NCBI GenBank assembly: GCA_028819505.1
Contig: JAPPLH010000101.1
Span: forward strand, 1-42,337
Source: Acidimicrobiaceae bacterium
GTDB lineage: Bacteria > Actinomycetota > Acidimicrobiia > Acidimicrobiales > Aldehydirespiratoraceae
Length of the DNA: 42,337 nucleotides
Reading direction: 5' to 3'
Below the pieces are notes generated by a model that was not told the DNA's origin, made no database searches, and saw nothing but the letters and a program-made list of their open reading frames with translations. Below are positions 14,889-23,187 of this stretch, in pieces (the first letter of the stretch is position 1; each line of letters starts with the position of its first letter). Position numbers and translations under genes: made by a program.

Positions 14889-15863
14889 TCAGCCCAGTGC
14901 AGCCTTGATCGTGGCCGCGATGCGGTCGGCGTCGGGCAGGGCCAGATCCTCCAGGTTGGGAGCCGAAGCGAGGGGCAGGTGCGGCGTTGTGATCCGCACG
15001 ATGGGGCCGTCGAGATCCCAGAACGCCTCCTCGGAGACGATCGAGCAGATCTCGGCGCCCCAGCCGCACAGGCGCGGGTTCTCCTCCACGGTGAAGAGCC
15101 GGCTGGTCCCCGCCACTGATCGGAGGATCGTGGCGGTGTCCAGCGGGACCAGGCTGCGGACGTCGATGACGGTCAGGTGGATGCCCTCGGCCGCGAGACG
15201 ATCAGCCGCCTCCAGCGCCCGCGGCACCATCAGCGCCAGAGCCACCACCGTGGCGTCGGATCCGTCCCGCAGCACACGGGCCTTGCCCAGCTCGTCGACG
15301 ATCTCGCCCTCGGGGACCTCGCCCTTTGAGGGGTAGAGGGCCTTGTGCTCGAACAGCAGCACGGGGTCGGGATCGCGGACCGAGGCGGCCATCAGCCCGA
15401 TCAGGTCCTTCGGCGTGGACGGCGCGACCACCTTCACGCCGGGGACGGCCATCGCCCAGTTCTCGATGCTCTGGGAGTGCTGGGCACCGAAGCGCAGGCC
15501 CGCGCCGTTGCCGGACCGGATGACCAGCGGGCAGCCGACCATGCCGTCGGTCATGTAGCGCGACTTGGCGATCTCGTTGGCGACGAAGTCCCAGCACACC
15601 GCGAAGAAGTCGGAGAACATGATCTCGGCGATGGGCCGCAGCCCCGTCATGGCCGCTCCCATGGCTGCGCCGAGAATGGCCTGCTCGGATATCGGCGTGT
15701 CCACGACCCGGTCGGGTCCGAACTCCTCCAGCAGGCCGGCGGTGGTCTTGAAGACGCCCCCGGCCCCGCCCACGTCCTCACCGAGGAACACGACGGAGGG
15801 GTCTCGGCGCATCTCCTGGGCGATGCCGGCGGCGACCGCCTCCCGGTAGGTCAGTTCCGCCAC
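14889..15863 (-). CDS. 2-oxo-acid (pyruvate/acetoin) dehydrogenase E1 beta subunit
   Basis: 324 residues of the E1-beta transketolase family: ELTYREAVAAGIAQEM, VFLGEDVGGAGGVFKTTAGL, DTPISEQAILGAAMGAAMTG (TPP-binding Glu), and RFGAQHSQSIENW. With the alpha subunit it decarboxylates a 2-oxo acid and passes the acyl group to an E2 lipoyl carrier. The GTG start at 15863 lies inside the end of the alpha gene (13-nt overlap), so the pair is coupled. No E2 or E3 gene is in the window. Pyruvate, acetoin or branched-chain substrates cannot be told apart here. Confidence 0.9.
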   Translation of the reverse strand: MAELTYREAVAAGIAQEMRRDPSVVFLGEDVGGAGGVFKTTAGLLEEFGPDRVVDTPISEQAILGAAMGAAMTGLRPIAEIMFSDFFAVCWDFVANEIAKSRYMTDGMVGCPLVIRSGNGAGLRFGAQHSQSIENWAMAVPGVKVVAPSTPKDLIGLMAASVRDPDPVLLFEHKALYPSKGEVPEGEIVDELGKARVLRDGSDATVVALALMVPRALEAADRLAAEGIHLTVIDVRSLVPLDTATILRSVAGTSRLFTVEENPRLCGWGAEICSIVSEEAFWDLDGPIVRITTPHLPLASAPNLEDLALPDADRIAATIKAALG

Positions 15864-16909
15864 TGGGAGCCCCCATTCGCCCACACGTTGGTCCAGAGCG
15901 CCTCGGCGGGAGGCTCGGGCGCGCTCTTGGCCGCCGCGGCCGCCCGATCGATCTCGGCCGCGACCTCCTGAATGATCGCCGTCAGGCGGTCCTCGCCGAC
16001 ACCGAGATCGAGGAGACGCTGGTGGTACATCGGGATGGGATCGTGATCCAACCACGCTTCGACCTCGAGGTCGGGGCGGTACTTGCCCGGATCGGCGCGG
16101 CTGTGGCCGCCGTGGCGGTAGGTCTTGGCCTCGATGATCGACGGTCCGCCGCCGGTGCGGGCCCGCTCGATGGCAGCCCGAGCCGCGAGGTAGACCGCGT
16201 CGGCGTCGTTGCCGTCGACGATGGTGGCGTCCAGCCCGTAGGCCGGGGCGCGGTCGGCTGCCGGATGCTTCACCGGGGTGACCTCAGCGATCGGCGTGTA
16301 CTCCATGTAGAGGTTGTTCTCGCACACGAAGATGGTTCCGAGCCGGTAGTTGGCCGCGTAGTTGACGGCCTCGTGGAACGCCCCGATGTTGGTGGCCCCG
16401 TCGCCGAAGAATGCCACCGCCACTTGGTCCGTGCCCCGCAGCTTGGCCGACCATGCCGCGCCGTTGGCGATGCACAGGTGGGCGCCGATGATGGCGTAGC
16501 TGCCCATCATCCCGTGCTCCACCGAGGTCAGGTGCATCGACCCGCCCTTGCCGCCCACCAATCCGGTCGCCTTGCCCAGAAGCTCGGCGATGATCGGTTC
16601 CGGTGGGACGCCTCGGGCGACGGTGTGGCCGTGGCCGCGGTAGGTGTTGAAGCTGTAGTCGTCGGGGCGCAGCGCCACGCCGAACGCCGCGCTGGTGGCC
16701 TCCATGCCCATGGACTGGTGGCTGGTGCCCCTCACCAGCCCTTCCAGGAACAGGGTGTACAGCCGCTTCTCGAGCTGCCGGATCTGGTGCTGCTTGCGGA
16801 ACATCTCGATCCGGATCTCGAGATCGATGGGGGCGTCCTTCAGCGACTCGTCGAAGGGCTCCGGCAGGACGATCTGGTGCTTGCCGTAGGGCGCTCCACT
16901 CAGCGGCAT
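15851..16909 (-). CDS. 2-oxo-acid (pyruvate/acetoin) dehydrogenase E1 alpha subunit
   Basis: 352 residues. The TPP-binding motif runs from GDGATNIGAFHEA to CENNLY, about 30 residues as expected. GGKGGSMHL, DYSFNTYRGHGHTVARG and YRHGGHSRADPGKYR are the other family markers, the last being the phosphorylation-loop region. ATG 16909 has a TAGCCT box seven nt upstream, so the transcript may be leaderless. It is the middle gene of an SDR-E1alpha-E1beta run on the minus strand. Acetoin dehydrogenase is favoured slightly by the SDR partner, but this is inference. Confidence 0.9.
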   Translation of the reverse strand: MPLSGAPYGKHQIVLPEPFDESLKDAPIDLEIRIEMFRKQHQIRQLEKRLYTLFLEGLVRGTSHQSMGMEATSAAFGVALRPDDYSFNTYRGHGHTVARGVPPEPIIAELLGKATGLVGGKGGSMHLTSVEHGMMGSYAIIGAHLCIANGAAWSAKLRGTDQVAVAFFGDGATNIGAFHEAVNYAANYRLGTIFVCENNLYMEYTPIAEVTPVKHPAADRAPAYGLDATIVDGNDADAVYLAARAAIERARTGGGPSIIEAKTYRHGGHSRADPGKYRPDLEVEAWLDHDPIPMYHQRLLDLGVGEDRLTAIIQEVAAEIDRAAAAAKSAPEPPAEALWTNVWANGGSQWRN

Positions 16910-16916
16910 TCGGCTC

Positions 16917-16922
16917 AGGCTA
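16917..16922 (-). promoter_or_regulatory. -10 box (TAGCCT) before E1 alpha
   Basis: TANNNT hexamer 7 nt upstream of ATG 16909, in the 68-bp gap after the SDR gene. This suggests an internal promoter. Confidence 0.35.
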
Positions 16923-16977
16923 GAGCGTCGTCCAGGTCGGACAGAATCGGGCCGTCACCGGGGAGCTGGGAGAGGGC

Positions 16978-17712
16978 CTACTGGTAGAAGGCGCCTCCGT
17001 TGACCACGAGGTTCTGGCCGGTCACGAAGTCGGAGCCGGGGCCCGCGAGGTACAGGATCGTCCCGACCATGTCCTCTGGCACCTGGGTGCGCTTCATGGC
17101 CCGCCCGGCCACCACGAACTCGTCGCTGGCGGCGTCGGAGGGACGCAGCGACGGGTTGGGGATCAAGTCGGGGCTCACGGTGTTGACCGTTATCCCGTCG
17201 GGACCGAGCTCCTCGGCCAGGCAGCGCGTCAGTCCGATGAGGGCGGTCTTGCTCACCACGTAGTGGGGGAAGCCGACCGTGCCCTTGAAGCAGGTGGTGG
17301 AGGAGATGTTGATGATCTTCCCCGACCCCTGCTGCTTCATGTAGGGGTAGACCGCGCAGGACATGAGCCAGGCGCCCCGCACGTTGACCTCGAAGGCCCG
17401 GTCCCAATCCTGCAGCGATACCTCGTGGAACGGGCTGCGGGTGATCTGGGAGTAGTAGGCGGCGTTGTTGATCAGCACGTCGATGGTGCCGAACGCGCCG
17501 GCTGCGGCCGCGGCCAGAGCCTCGGTGCCGGCCGCGGAGCTGACGTCGGTATGCCAGCCGACAGCCCGGCCGCCACCGGCGGTGATCTCGTCTACGGCCT
17601 GGGCGGTGTCGAGCAGGTCGGCCACGACGATGTCGAACCCGTCGCCGGCCAGGGCCAGACAGTAGACCCGGCCCAGACCCCTGGCTCCTCCGGTCACGAT
17701 CGCAGTTGGCAT
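16978..17712 (-). CDS. Short-chain dehydrogenase/reductase (SDR)
   Basis: A classical SDR of 244 residues: TGGARGLGRVY for NAD(P), INNAAYY, INISSTT with the catalytic Ser, and YVVSK with the Tyr and Lys. The Asp in VVADLLD suggests NAD rather than NADP preference. The C-terminus SDFVTGQNLVVNGGAFYQ is repeated as a decayed fragment at 21769-21830. ATG 17712 has GGGGA upstream. It is divergent from hen1, with an inverted CAACC-G-GGTTG between them. The substrate is unknown; proximity to E1 genes suggests a role in oxo-acid or acetoin metabolism. Confidence 0.85.
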   Translation of the reverse strand: MPTAIVTGGARGLGRVYCLALAGDGFDIVVADLLDTAQAVDEITAGGGRAVGWHTDVSSAAGTEALAAAAAGAFGTIDVLINNAAYYSQITRSPFHEVSLQDWDRAFEVNVRGAWLMSCAVYPYMKQQGSGKIINISSTTCFKGTVGFPHYVVSKTALIGLTRCLAEELGPDGITVNTVSPDLIPNPSLRPSDAASDEFVVAGRAMKRTQVPEDMVGTILYLAGPGSDFVTGQNLVVNGGAFYQ

Positions 17713-17749
17713 GAGCTGTCCCCGAGGTTGCGGGGCCGGAAACCTAATG

Positions 17750-17760
17750 CAACCGGGTTG
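17750..17760. promoter_or_regulatory. Small inverted repeat between SDR and hen1
   Basis: CAACC-G-GGTTG; a GGTTGC at 17726-17731 also pairs with GCAACC at 17749-17754. It is a possible regulator site in the 60-bp divergent gap. Weak evidence. Confidence 0.25.
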
Positions 17761-17772
17761 AATGTCCAATCC

Positions 17773-19161
17773 ATGCTCGTCTCGCTGACCTCGACGACGC
17801 CTGTCGCTACCGACTTGGGGCACCTGCTGCACAAGCACCCCGATCGTGTGCGCTCCGTCGACGTCGGCTTCGGGCGCGCCCACGTCTTCTACCCCGAGGC
17901 CACCCCGCAGCGGTGCACGGCGACGACCTACGTCGAGGTCGACCCCTTCGGCCGGACACGTCACCGGCAGCACCGTCGAGCCCAAGGACTCGAGCCCTAC
18001 TTGAACGACCGGCCCTATGCGGCGTCGTCGATGTTGAGCGTTGCCCTGGGGCGCCTGTTCCGCACAGCTTTGAACGGCACGTGCGAGGCCCGGCCCGAAC
18101 TGGTCGGGCAGTCGCTCGACCTCGAGGTCGGCCTGCCGGTCGTGCCGGTGCGGGGCGGGCAGCAACTGCTGCGGCGCCTGTTCGAGCCGCTGGGCTACGA
18201 CGTGGACTGCTCGTCCATAGCACTGGACACCGAGTTTCCGGCCTGGGGGGACAGCCGTCACGTGTCGGCTCGACTGGCCGGCCGTCAAACGGTGCGCTCG
18301 GCCTTGGAACACCTCTACGTGCTGCTCCCGGTGCTCGACGACAACAAGCACTACTGGATCGGCCCCGACGAGGTGGACAAACTGCTGTCACGGGGCGGCG
18401 ACTGGCTCGGATCTCACCCTGAGTCGGACCTGATCGCCCGCCGTTACCTGCGTCTTCCCGACTACACGCGGGAGGCGCTGGCCCGTCTCGCCGACACCGG
18501 CGAGGACTCCGACCTCCTGGACACCCAGCGAGACGCGGCCGAGCAAGCGACCGAAGCACCCCTCCGCCTGGGCGAGCAGAGACTGGAGGCGGTGCTCGAA
18601 GTCGTGCGGAGCGTCGGGGCGGGAAGCGTTCTCGATCTCGGGTGCGGGGAGGGCCGGCTTCTGGAGCGGCTGATCGTCGAGCCCGCAGTGACCCGCGCCG
18701 TGGGAGTCGACGTGTCGGTGGGGGCGCTCAATAGGGCCGAGAAGCGTCTGAGGCTCGAGAACATGTCCGAGCGTCGCCGCGAGCGCGTCCAGCTGCTTCA
18801 GGGTGCCTTGACCTACACCGATTCCCGGTTGCGGGGCTTCGACGTGGCGACGGTCGTCGAGGCTGTCGAGCACCTCGACCCCGACCGCCTCGACGTGTTC
18901 GCCGAGGTGGTGTTCGGGCATGTATCCGCCTCGACGGTGGTGCTGACCACTCCGAACCGCGAGTACAACCAGAACTTCGAACAGCTCGACAGCAGGGGCT
19001 TGCGCCACGAGGACCATCGCTTCGAGTGGACTCGGGCCGAGTTCGAGGCATGGGCCGGCGGCATGGCGGAGCGCTTCGGCTACAGCGTCGAGATCAGCGC
19101 CGTCGGCCCGGTCGATCCGGTGTGCGGGCCTCCGACACAGATGGCGGTGTTCAGCCGATGA
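17773..19161 (+). CDS. hen1: Bacterial Hen1, 3'-terminal RNA ribose 2'-O-methyltransferase
   Basis: Hen1 methylates the 2'-OH at the 3' end of a cleaved RNA before Pnkp ligates it, so the repaired RNA resists the same nuclease. The 462-residue length matches bacterial Hen1. Residues 1-250 form the N-terminal domain that activates Pnkp ligase, and the SAM site LDLGCGEG is at 287-294. The Mn2+ ligands E363, E366, H367 and H415 have the same spacing as E366, E369, H370, H418 of the Clostridium thermocellum protein. ATG 17773; the Pnkp gene starts 10 bp after the stop. Related ORFs that read further upstream are shadows of the SDR gene. Confidence 0.95.
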   Translation: MLVSLTSTTPVATDLGHLLHKHPDRVRSVDVGFGRAHVFYPEATPQRCTATTYVEVDPFGRTRHRQHRRAQGLEPYLNDRPYAASSMLSVALGRLFRTALNGTCEARPELVGQSLDLEVGLPVVPVRGGQQLLRRLFEPLGYDVDCSSIALDTEFPAWGDSRHVSARLAGRQTVRSALEHLYVLLPVLDDNKHYWIGPDEVDKLLSRGGDWLGSHPESDLIARRYLRLPDYTREALARLADTGEDSDLLDTQRDAAEQATEAPLRLGEQRLEAVLEVVRSVGAGSVLDLGCGEGRLLERLIVEPAVTRAVGVDVSVGALNRAEKRLRLENMSERRRERVQLLQGALTYTDSRLRGFDVATVVEAVEHLDPDRLDVFAEVVFGHVSASTVVLTTPNREYNQNFEQLDSRGLRHEDHRFEWTRAEFEAWAGGMAERFGYSVEISAVGPVDPVCGPPTQMAVFSR

Positions 19162-19171
19162 GGCGGCTGCT

Positions 19172-21715
19172 GTGAGACGCCGGCTCGACCGCATCGAGAT
19201 GCCCGAACTCGGACTCGTGGTGCTCTGCGGCGCGTCCGGCTCGGGCAAGTCGACGTTCGCTCGACGGCACTTCGCTCCCACCGAAGTCGTGTCGAGCGAC
19301 CGGTGCAGAGCCCTGGTCGGCGACGACGAGACCGACCAGTCCGTCACCTCGGCAGCCTTCGAACTGCTCCACACCGTCGTCGACAAGCGTCTCGAGATCG
19401 GTCGCCTCACGGTGGTCGATGCCACCAACACGAAGCCCGAGGACCGCAAGGCCCTCCTCGAGCTGGCGCGCCGCTGGGACGTGCTGGCTACCGCCATCGT
19501 CTTCGACCTCGCCGTCGCCGCGTGCCTGGCCCACAACGAGAAGCGCCGGGACCGCCGCACACCGGTGCATGCCATCAAGCGTCAGCACGACACCCTGCGC
19601 CGCGGGGTCAAGCGGCTGCGCAAGGAACGCTTCACGAGGGTCTACACGCTCGGCTCGCTCGAAGAGCTCGACGGCGTCGAGGTGGTCCGCACCAGGATCT
19701 GGAGCGACCGCCGCGGCGACACCGGCCCGTTCGACATCATCGGCGACGTCCACGGCTGCCATGTCGAGCTGCTGAGCCTGCTCGACCGGTTGGGCTACGA
19801 CACCGCGGCCGAGCCCGTCGCGCATCCGGAGGGCCGCCGAGCAGTGTTCCTCGGCGACCTGGTCGACCGCGGCCCCGGTGTCGCCGAAGTGCTCGACGTC
19901 GCCATGTCCATGGTGGCTGCCGGCAGTGCGCTGTGCGTCGCGGGCAATCATGAGGTCAAGCTGGGTCGGGCCATCGCGGGACGCAACGTCCGGGTCAGCC
20001 ACGGGCTGGCCGAGTCGCTCGAGCAGCTGCAGCGGCGGGCCCCCGAGTTCTCCGAACGAGTCGCAGAGTTCATTGACGGCCTCATCAGCCACTACGTGCT
20101 CGACGGCGGCCGGCTGGTGGTCGCCCACGCCGGCCTCCCCGAGCGCTATCACGGGCGTTCCTCGGGCCGCGTGCGGGACCTCGCGCTGTACGGCGACACC
20201 GGCGGCGAGACCGACGAGTTCGGGTTGCCGGTGCGGTATCCGTGGGCCGAGGACTATCGCGGCGAGGCCGCGGTCGTGTACGGCCACACTCCGGTCCCCG
20301 AGGCGGTCTGGGTCAACAACACGATCTGCGTCGACACCGGAGCGGTCTTCGGAGGAGAGCTGACCGCACTGCGCTGGCCGGAGCGCGACCTGGTGTCGGT
20401 GCCCGCAGTCGCCGAGCACTACGAGCCGATCCGGCCCGCCCGCCCCACAGCCGGCGCGTCGTCGGGACCGTCACGGCTGCTCGACGTGGGCGCGGTGCTG
20501 GGCAAGCACCACATCGAGACGAGGCTGGCTGGGCGGGTGCTGATCGAAGCCGAGCGGTCGAGCGCTGCCCTCGAAGTCATGAGCCGCTTCGCGGCCGACC
20601 CGAGATGGCTCCCGTACCTGCCCCCGACCATGGCGCCCGCGGCTGCCTCGGTCCGTCCCGGCTACCTCGAGCATCCCGACGAGGCGTTCTCGTACTTCCG
20701 CAAGGCAGGCGTCGACGAGGTCGTGGCCCAGGAGAAGCACATGGGCTCGCGGGCGGTGCTGGTCGTCGCCCGGGACGCCGACGCAGCCCAGTCGAGGTTC
20801 GGCATCTCCAATCCCGAGGCCGGCGTCATCGTCACCCGCACCGGCAGATCCTTCTTCTCCGAAGCGGCCGTGACTGGTGCCCTGCTCGACCGGGTGCGGA
20901 CCGCGGCCGACGCCACGGGGCTGTGGAGCCGCCTCGGCACGGACTGGCTCATCCTCGATGCAGAGATCCTGCCGTGGTCGGCCAAGGCAGCCGGTCTGAT
21001 ACAGCGTCTGTATGCCGCGGTCGGCGCGGCGGGCACGGCCGCGCTCGATTCCGCATGTGGATCGATGGCTGACGCGGCCGGACGCGGCGTCGATATCGAG
21101 GCTCTCGCGGCCCGCACCGCAGAGCGGGCCGGGCATGTCGCGGCGTACGTCGATTCGTATCGCCGCCACTGCTGGGACATTGACGGCGCGGACGGCGTCG
21201 AGATCGCCCCGTTCCAGATCCTCGCGGCCGAGGGTGAGGTGCTCGCTCGCCGGCCCCACCGCTGGCATCTCGAGGAGATCGATGCGCTGGCTGACTGCGA
21301 ACCGTCCGCACTCTGCAGCACCGACCGCCGGTTCGTCGACTTGGGCGACGATACGTCGGTGAAGCATGCGACGGACTGGTGGCACTCACTGACCGACGGC
21401 GGAGGCGAGGGCGCAGTCGTCAAGCCAGCCGAGCCGATCATGACCGGCGCGGGCTCGCTCGTCCAGCCCGGCGTCAAGTGCAGGGGCCGCGAGTACCTGC
21501 GCATCATCTACGGCCCCGAGTATCTCGAGGCGGCGAATCTTGAGCGTCTGCGGCAGCGGTCGATCGGTCGCAAGTCGTCATTGGCCCGGCGTGAGTTCGC
21601 GCTCGGGATCGAGGCCCTCGATCGGTTCGTGGCCAACGAGCACCTCGCCCGGGTGCATGAGTGCGTCTTCGGCGTCCTCGCACTCGAGAGCGAGCCGGTC
21701 GATCCCCGGCTCTAG
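19172..21715 (+). CDS. pnkp: Polynucleotide kinase-phosphatase-ligase Pnkp
   Basis: This enzyme heals and seals broken RNA in three domains. The 5'-kinase has the P-loop GASGSGKST (20-28); the 2',3'-phosphatase has GDVHG (191-195), GDLVDRG (228-234) and GNHE (258-261); the adenylyltransferase/ligase has EKHMGSR with nucleophile Lys522. All catalytic motifs are intact and the length, 847 residues, matches the C. thermocellum enzyme. It forms an operon with hen1 (GTG start 19172, 10 bp after the hen1 stop), as in known bacterial RNA repair cassettes. Next comes an SDR remnant, then vapBC. The physiological break substrate is not known; tRNA cut by a ribotoxin is the standard hypothesis. Confidence 0.95.
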   Translation: MRRRLDRIEMPELGLVVLCGASGSGKSTFARRHFAPTEVVSSDRCRALVGDDETDQSVTSAAFELLHTVVDKRLEIGRLTVVDATNTKPEDRKALLELARRWDVLATAIVFDLAVAACLAHNEKRRDRRTPVHAIKRQHDTLRRGVKRLRKERFTRVYTLGSLEELDGVEVVRTRIWSDRRGDTGPFDIIGDVHGCHVELLSLLDRLGYDTAAEPVAHPEGRRAVFLGDLVDRGPGVAEVLDVAMSMVAAGSALCVAGNHEVKLGRAIAGRNVRVSHGLAESLEQLQRRAPEFSERVAEFIDGLISHYVLDGGRLVVAHAGLPERYHGRSSGRVRDLALYGDTGGETDEFGLPVRYPWAEDYRGEAAVVYGHTPVPEAVWVNNTICVDTGAVFGGELTALRWPERDLVSVPAVAEHYEPIRPARPTAGASSGPSRLLDVGAVLGKHHIETRLAGRVLIEAERSSAALEVMSRFAADPRWLPYLPPTMAPAAASVRPGYLEHPDEAFSYFRKAGVDEVVAQEKHMGSRAVLVVARDADAAQSRFGISNPEAGVIVTRTGRSFFSEAAVTGALLDRVRTAADATGLWSRLGTDWLILDAEILPWSAKAAGLIQRLYAAVGAAGTAALDSACGSMADAAGRGVDIEALAARTAERAGHVAAYVDSYRRHCWDIDGADGVEIAPFQILAAEGEVLARRPHRWHLEEIDALADCEPSALCSTDRRFVDLGDDTSVKHATDWWHSLTDGGGEGAVVKPAEPIMTGAGSLVQPGVKCRGREYLRIIYGPEYLEAANLERLRQRSIGRKSSLARREFALGIEALDRFVANEHLARVHECVFGVLALESEPVDPRL

Positions 21716-21768
21716 TCTCGGCCCGTTCGCCGCAATCGCATGGACCCGAGTATGGGCCTTGGGCGGGC

Positions 21769-21830
21769 CTACTGTCCGAAGGCCCCCCGTTGACGACGAT
21801 AATTCTGGCCGGTGACGAAGTCGGATCGGG
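21769..21830 (-). pseudogene. Remnant of an SDR gene 3' end
   Basis: The minus strand encodes SDFVTGQN, then a diverged stretch, then RGAFGQ and a TAG, matching the last 18 codons of the intact SDR at 16978-17712 (SDFVTGQNLVVNGGAFYQ). The DNA aligns base by base with 16978-17040, including GTTGACNACGA and TTCTGGCCGGTNACGAAGTCGGA. No upstream part of the gene remains. The intact SDR lies on the other side of hen1-pnkp in the same orientation. Confidence 0.8.
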
Positions 21831-21858
21831 TAGTCGAGGACCAGTAAGCTAGTAGTGG

Positions 21859-21870
21859 TACCATATATGG
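21859..21870 (+). promoter_or_regulatory. vapBC promoter/operator (TACCAT box and CCATATATGG palindrome)
   Basis: TACCAT (21859-21864) is a -10 box 7 nt before the vapB ATG. It overlaps the perfect palindrome CCATATATGG (21861-21870). Ribbon-helix-helix antitoxins repress their own operon at such sites, so this is the expected operator. Confidence 0.5.
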
Positions 21871-21871
21871 C

Positions 21872-22081
21872 ATGAACAAGACGACTGTGTATCTGCCGGA
21901 GAGCCTGAAGCGAGGAGTTGAGCGGCTAGCTCGGCAGCGTTCGTGCTCGGAGGCCGAAGTAATTCGTCAGGCCATACAGGATGCGGTCGTCCGGCCGAAG
22001 CCTCGACCCGGGATCATCCCCGGTGACAGCAGATGGGCCGAGCACGTGGACGAATTCCTGGCTGGCTTCGGCGACCGATGA
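21872..22081 (+). CDS. vapB: Ribbon-helix-helix antitoxin (VapB-like)
   Basis: 69 residues starting MNKTTVYLPESLKRGVERLARQ, a CopG/Arc-type ribbon-helix-helix domain whose beta strand (TTVYLPESL) reads DNA. The C-terminal 25 residues (DSRWAEHVDEFLAGFGDR) are the usual toxin-binding tail. The stop overlaps the toxin start (ATGA). The AT-rich palindrome upstream is its likely operator. Family identity rests on the fold pattern and the neighbour. Confidence 0.85.
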   Translation: MNKTTVYLPESLKRGVERLARQRSCSEAEVIRQAIQDAVVRPKPRPGIIPGDSRWAEHVDEFLAGFGDR

Positions 22082-22488
22082 TCATCGCTGACACCAGCGG
22101 GCTGATCGCATTCTTCAGCGAGTCCGGCCCGCAGCACGAGGCCGTGGCCAGTTGGGTCGAGGCCAATGACCCGGTCCTAGTCGTCTCGCCTTACGTCGTG
22201 GCTGAAGTGGACTATCTGGTGGCCACCAGAAAGGGCGTGGACGCCGAGTTGGCCGTCCTGGCCGAACTGTCGGGCGGCGCCTACGAATTGGCAGACATGG
22301 ATCCCGAGGCGCTGGCAGCGGCGAGAAGGGTCGTGGCCCGCTACCGCGACCTCGGCGTCGGGGTTGCCGACGCTTCGCTGGCAGTGCTGGCTGAGCGGTA
22401 CCGGACCCGCACGGTCCTGACCTTGGACCGCAAGCACTTCAGCGTGATGCGCCCGTTGGACGGCGGCACCTTCAAAATCGTCCCCTGA
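22078..22488 (+). CDS. vapC: PIN-domain ribonuclease toxin (VapC-like)
   Basis: 136 residues with the four acidic residues of the PIN active site: Asp5 (IIADTSGL), Glu43 (VVAEVDYL), Asp98 (GVADASLAVLAE) and Asp117 (TLDRKHF). VapC toxins cut RNA, often tRNA or the sarcin-ricin loop. Translation is coupled to vapB by ATGA. The gene lies 360 bp after the hen1-pnkp RNA repair operon, which could in principle repair RNA cut by such a toxin (inference). Length and motifs are intact. Confidence 0.9.
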   Translation: MIIADTSGLIAFFSESGPQHEAVASWVEANDPVLVVSPYVVAEVDYLVATRKGVDAELAVLAELSGGAYELADMDPEALAAARRVVARYRDLGVGVADASLAVLAERYRTRTVLTLDRKHFSVMRPLDGGTFKIVP

Positions 22489-22599
22489 CCACGCAGACTC
22501 CAGTTGGCGGCGGTTCGCCAGTTGCTCTGAGGTCTGTGTCTGTGCGCGATCTCGAAGCGCTGCCCGATTGTTGAGCGAACGCAAGCTTGCTCCGCGCAT

Positions 22600-23013
22600 G
22601 GTGCCCTACGCTGCTCACGGCAGGCCGAGCCCACCAGCGCTCGAACCGCGAGGCTGCCCTGAAACGTGCGGGCGGCGGGTCGTTGCTGTTGCTGGCGGGG
22701 ATCACCGAACGGCTCTCAGAGGACGTGGACATCAACGTCACGTTCGTTGACGGCGCGGACGCGTGCAAGTCCAATTGGGGCAAAGCGCCTGATGGAGGAA
22801 TGCCAGGCCAACGTCGAGCAGAACTTGGGCATCGAGGGTAAGCGCGACCCCAACGACGGCGGCAATTTCTTCCCCACGGTGCGCTACCAGTACCCGTCGG
22901 TGCTGCCCCCATCGGCAGAGGGGCGACCGGTCGTCAAATCCGACAAGGGCCTGCGGGACGCCCCCAAAGAACACCTGATCGACGAGGGTACGCTGAGGCA
23001 GGATCGACCCTGA
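22600..23013 (+). pseudogene. Frameshifted remnant of an AbiEii-like nucleotidyltransferase toxin
   Basis: One frame reads REAALKRAGGGSLLLLAGI then TERLSEDVDINVTF, the GG(T/G)S...SEDVD signature of AbiEii/AbiGii nucleotidyltransferases. Near 22770 the meaning moves to another frame: GAKRLMEECQANVEQNLGIEG, then GNFFPTVRYQYPSVLPPS and KSDKGLRD, ending in TGA at 23011-23013. The N-terminus is degraded and most of the C-terminal half is absent. It ends two bases from the 3' end of tRNA-Leu. No AbiEi-type antitoxin is present. Interpretation as AbiEii rests on the two signatures. Confidence 0.7.
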
Positions 23014-23014
23014 G

Positions 23015-23099
23015 TGCGGACGGGGGGATTCGAACCCCCACACCCTGGTGGGTACTGGGACCTAAACCCAGCGCGTCTGCCAGATTCCGCCACGTCCGC
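23015..23099 (-). tRNA. tRNA-Leu (anticodon UAG)
   Basis: An 85-nt cloverleaf with acceptor GCGGACG / CGTCCGC, discriminator A, a long variable arm typical of class II tRNAs, and T-arm GGGGG-TTCGAAT-CCCCC. The anticodon loop TTTAGGT (anticodon at 23064-23062) reads UAG, which decodes CUA and wobble CUN leucine codons. CCA is not encoded. The pseudogene remnant ends two bases beyond its 3' end, a common place for island insertion. Confidence 0.97.
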
Positions 23100-23174
23100 G
23101 AGTCCGATCAGGGTATCTGACGGCCCGACGCCGTCAGGTTCGCACGGACGGGCTCCGCCCGCTGGAGGCGCCGG

Positions 23175-23180
23175 TAGCCT
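23175..23180 (+). promoter_or_regulatory. -10 box (TAGCCT) of clpP
   Basis: TANNNT hexamer 7 nt upstream of ATG 23188. It sets that start among longer frames that run through the tRNA. Confidence 0.4.
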
Positions 23181-23187
23181 CGTGGCC

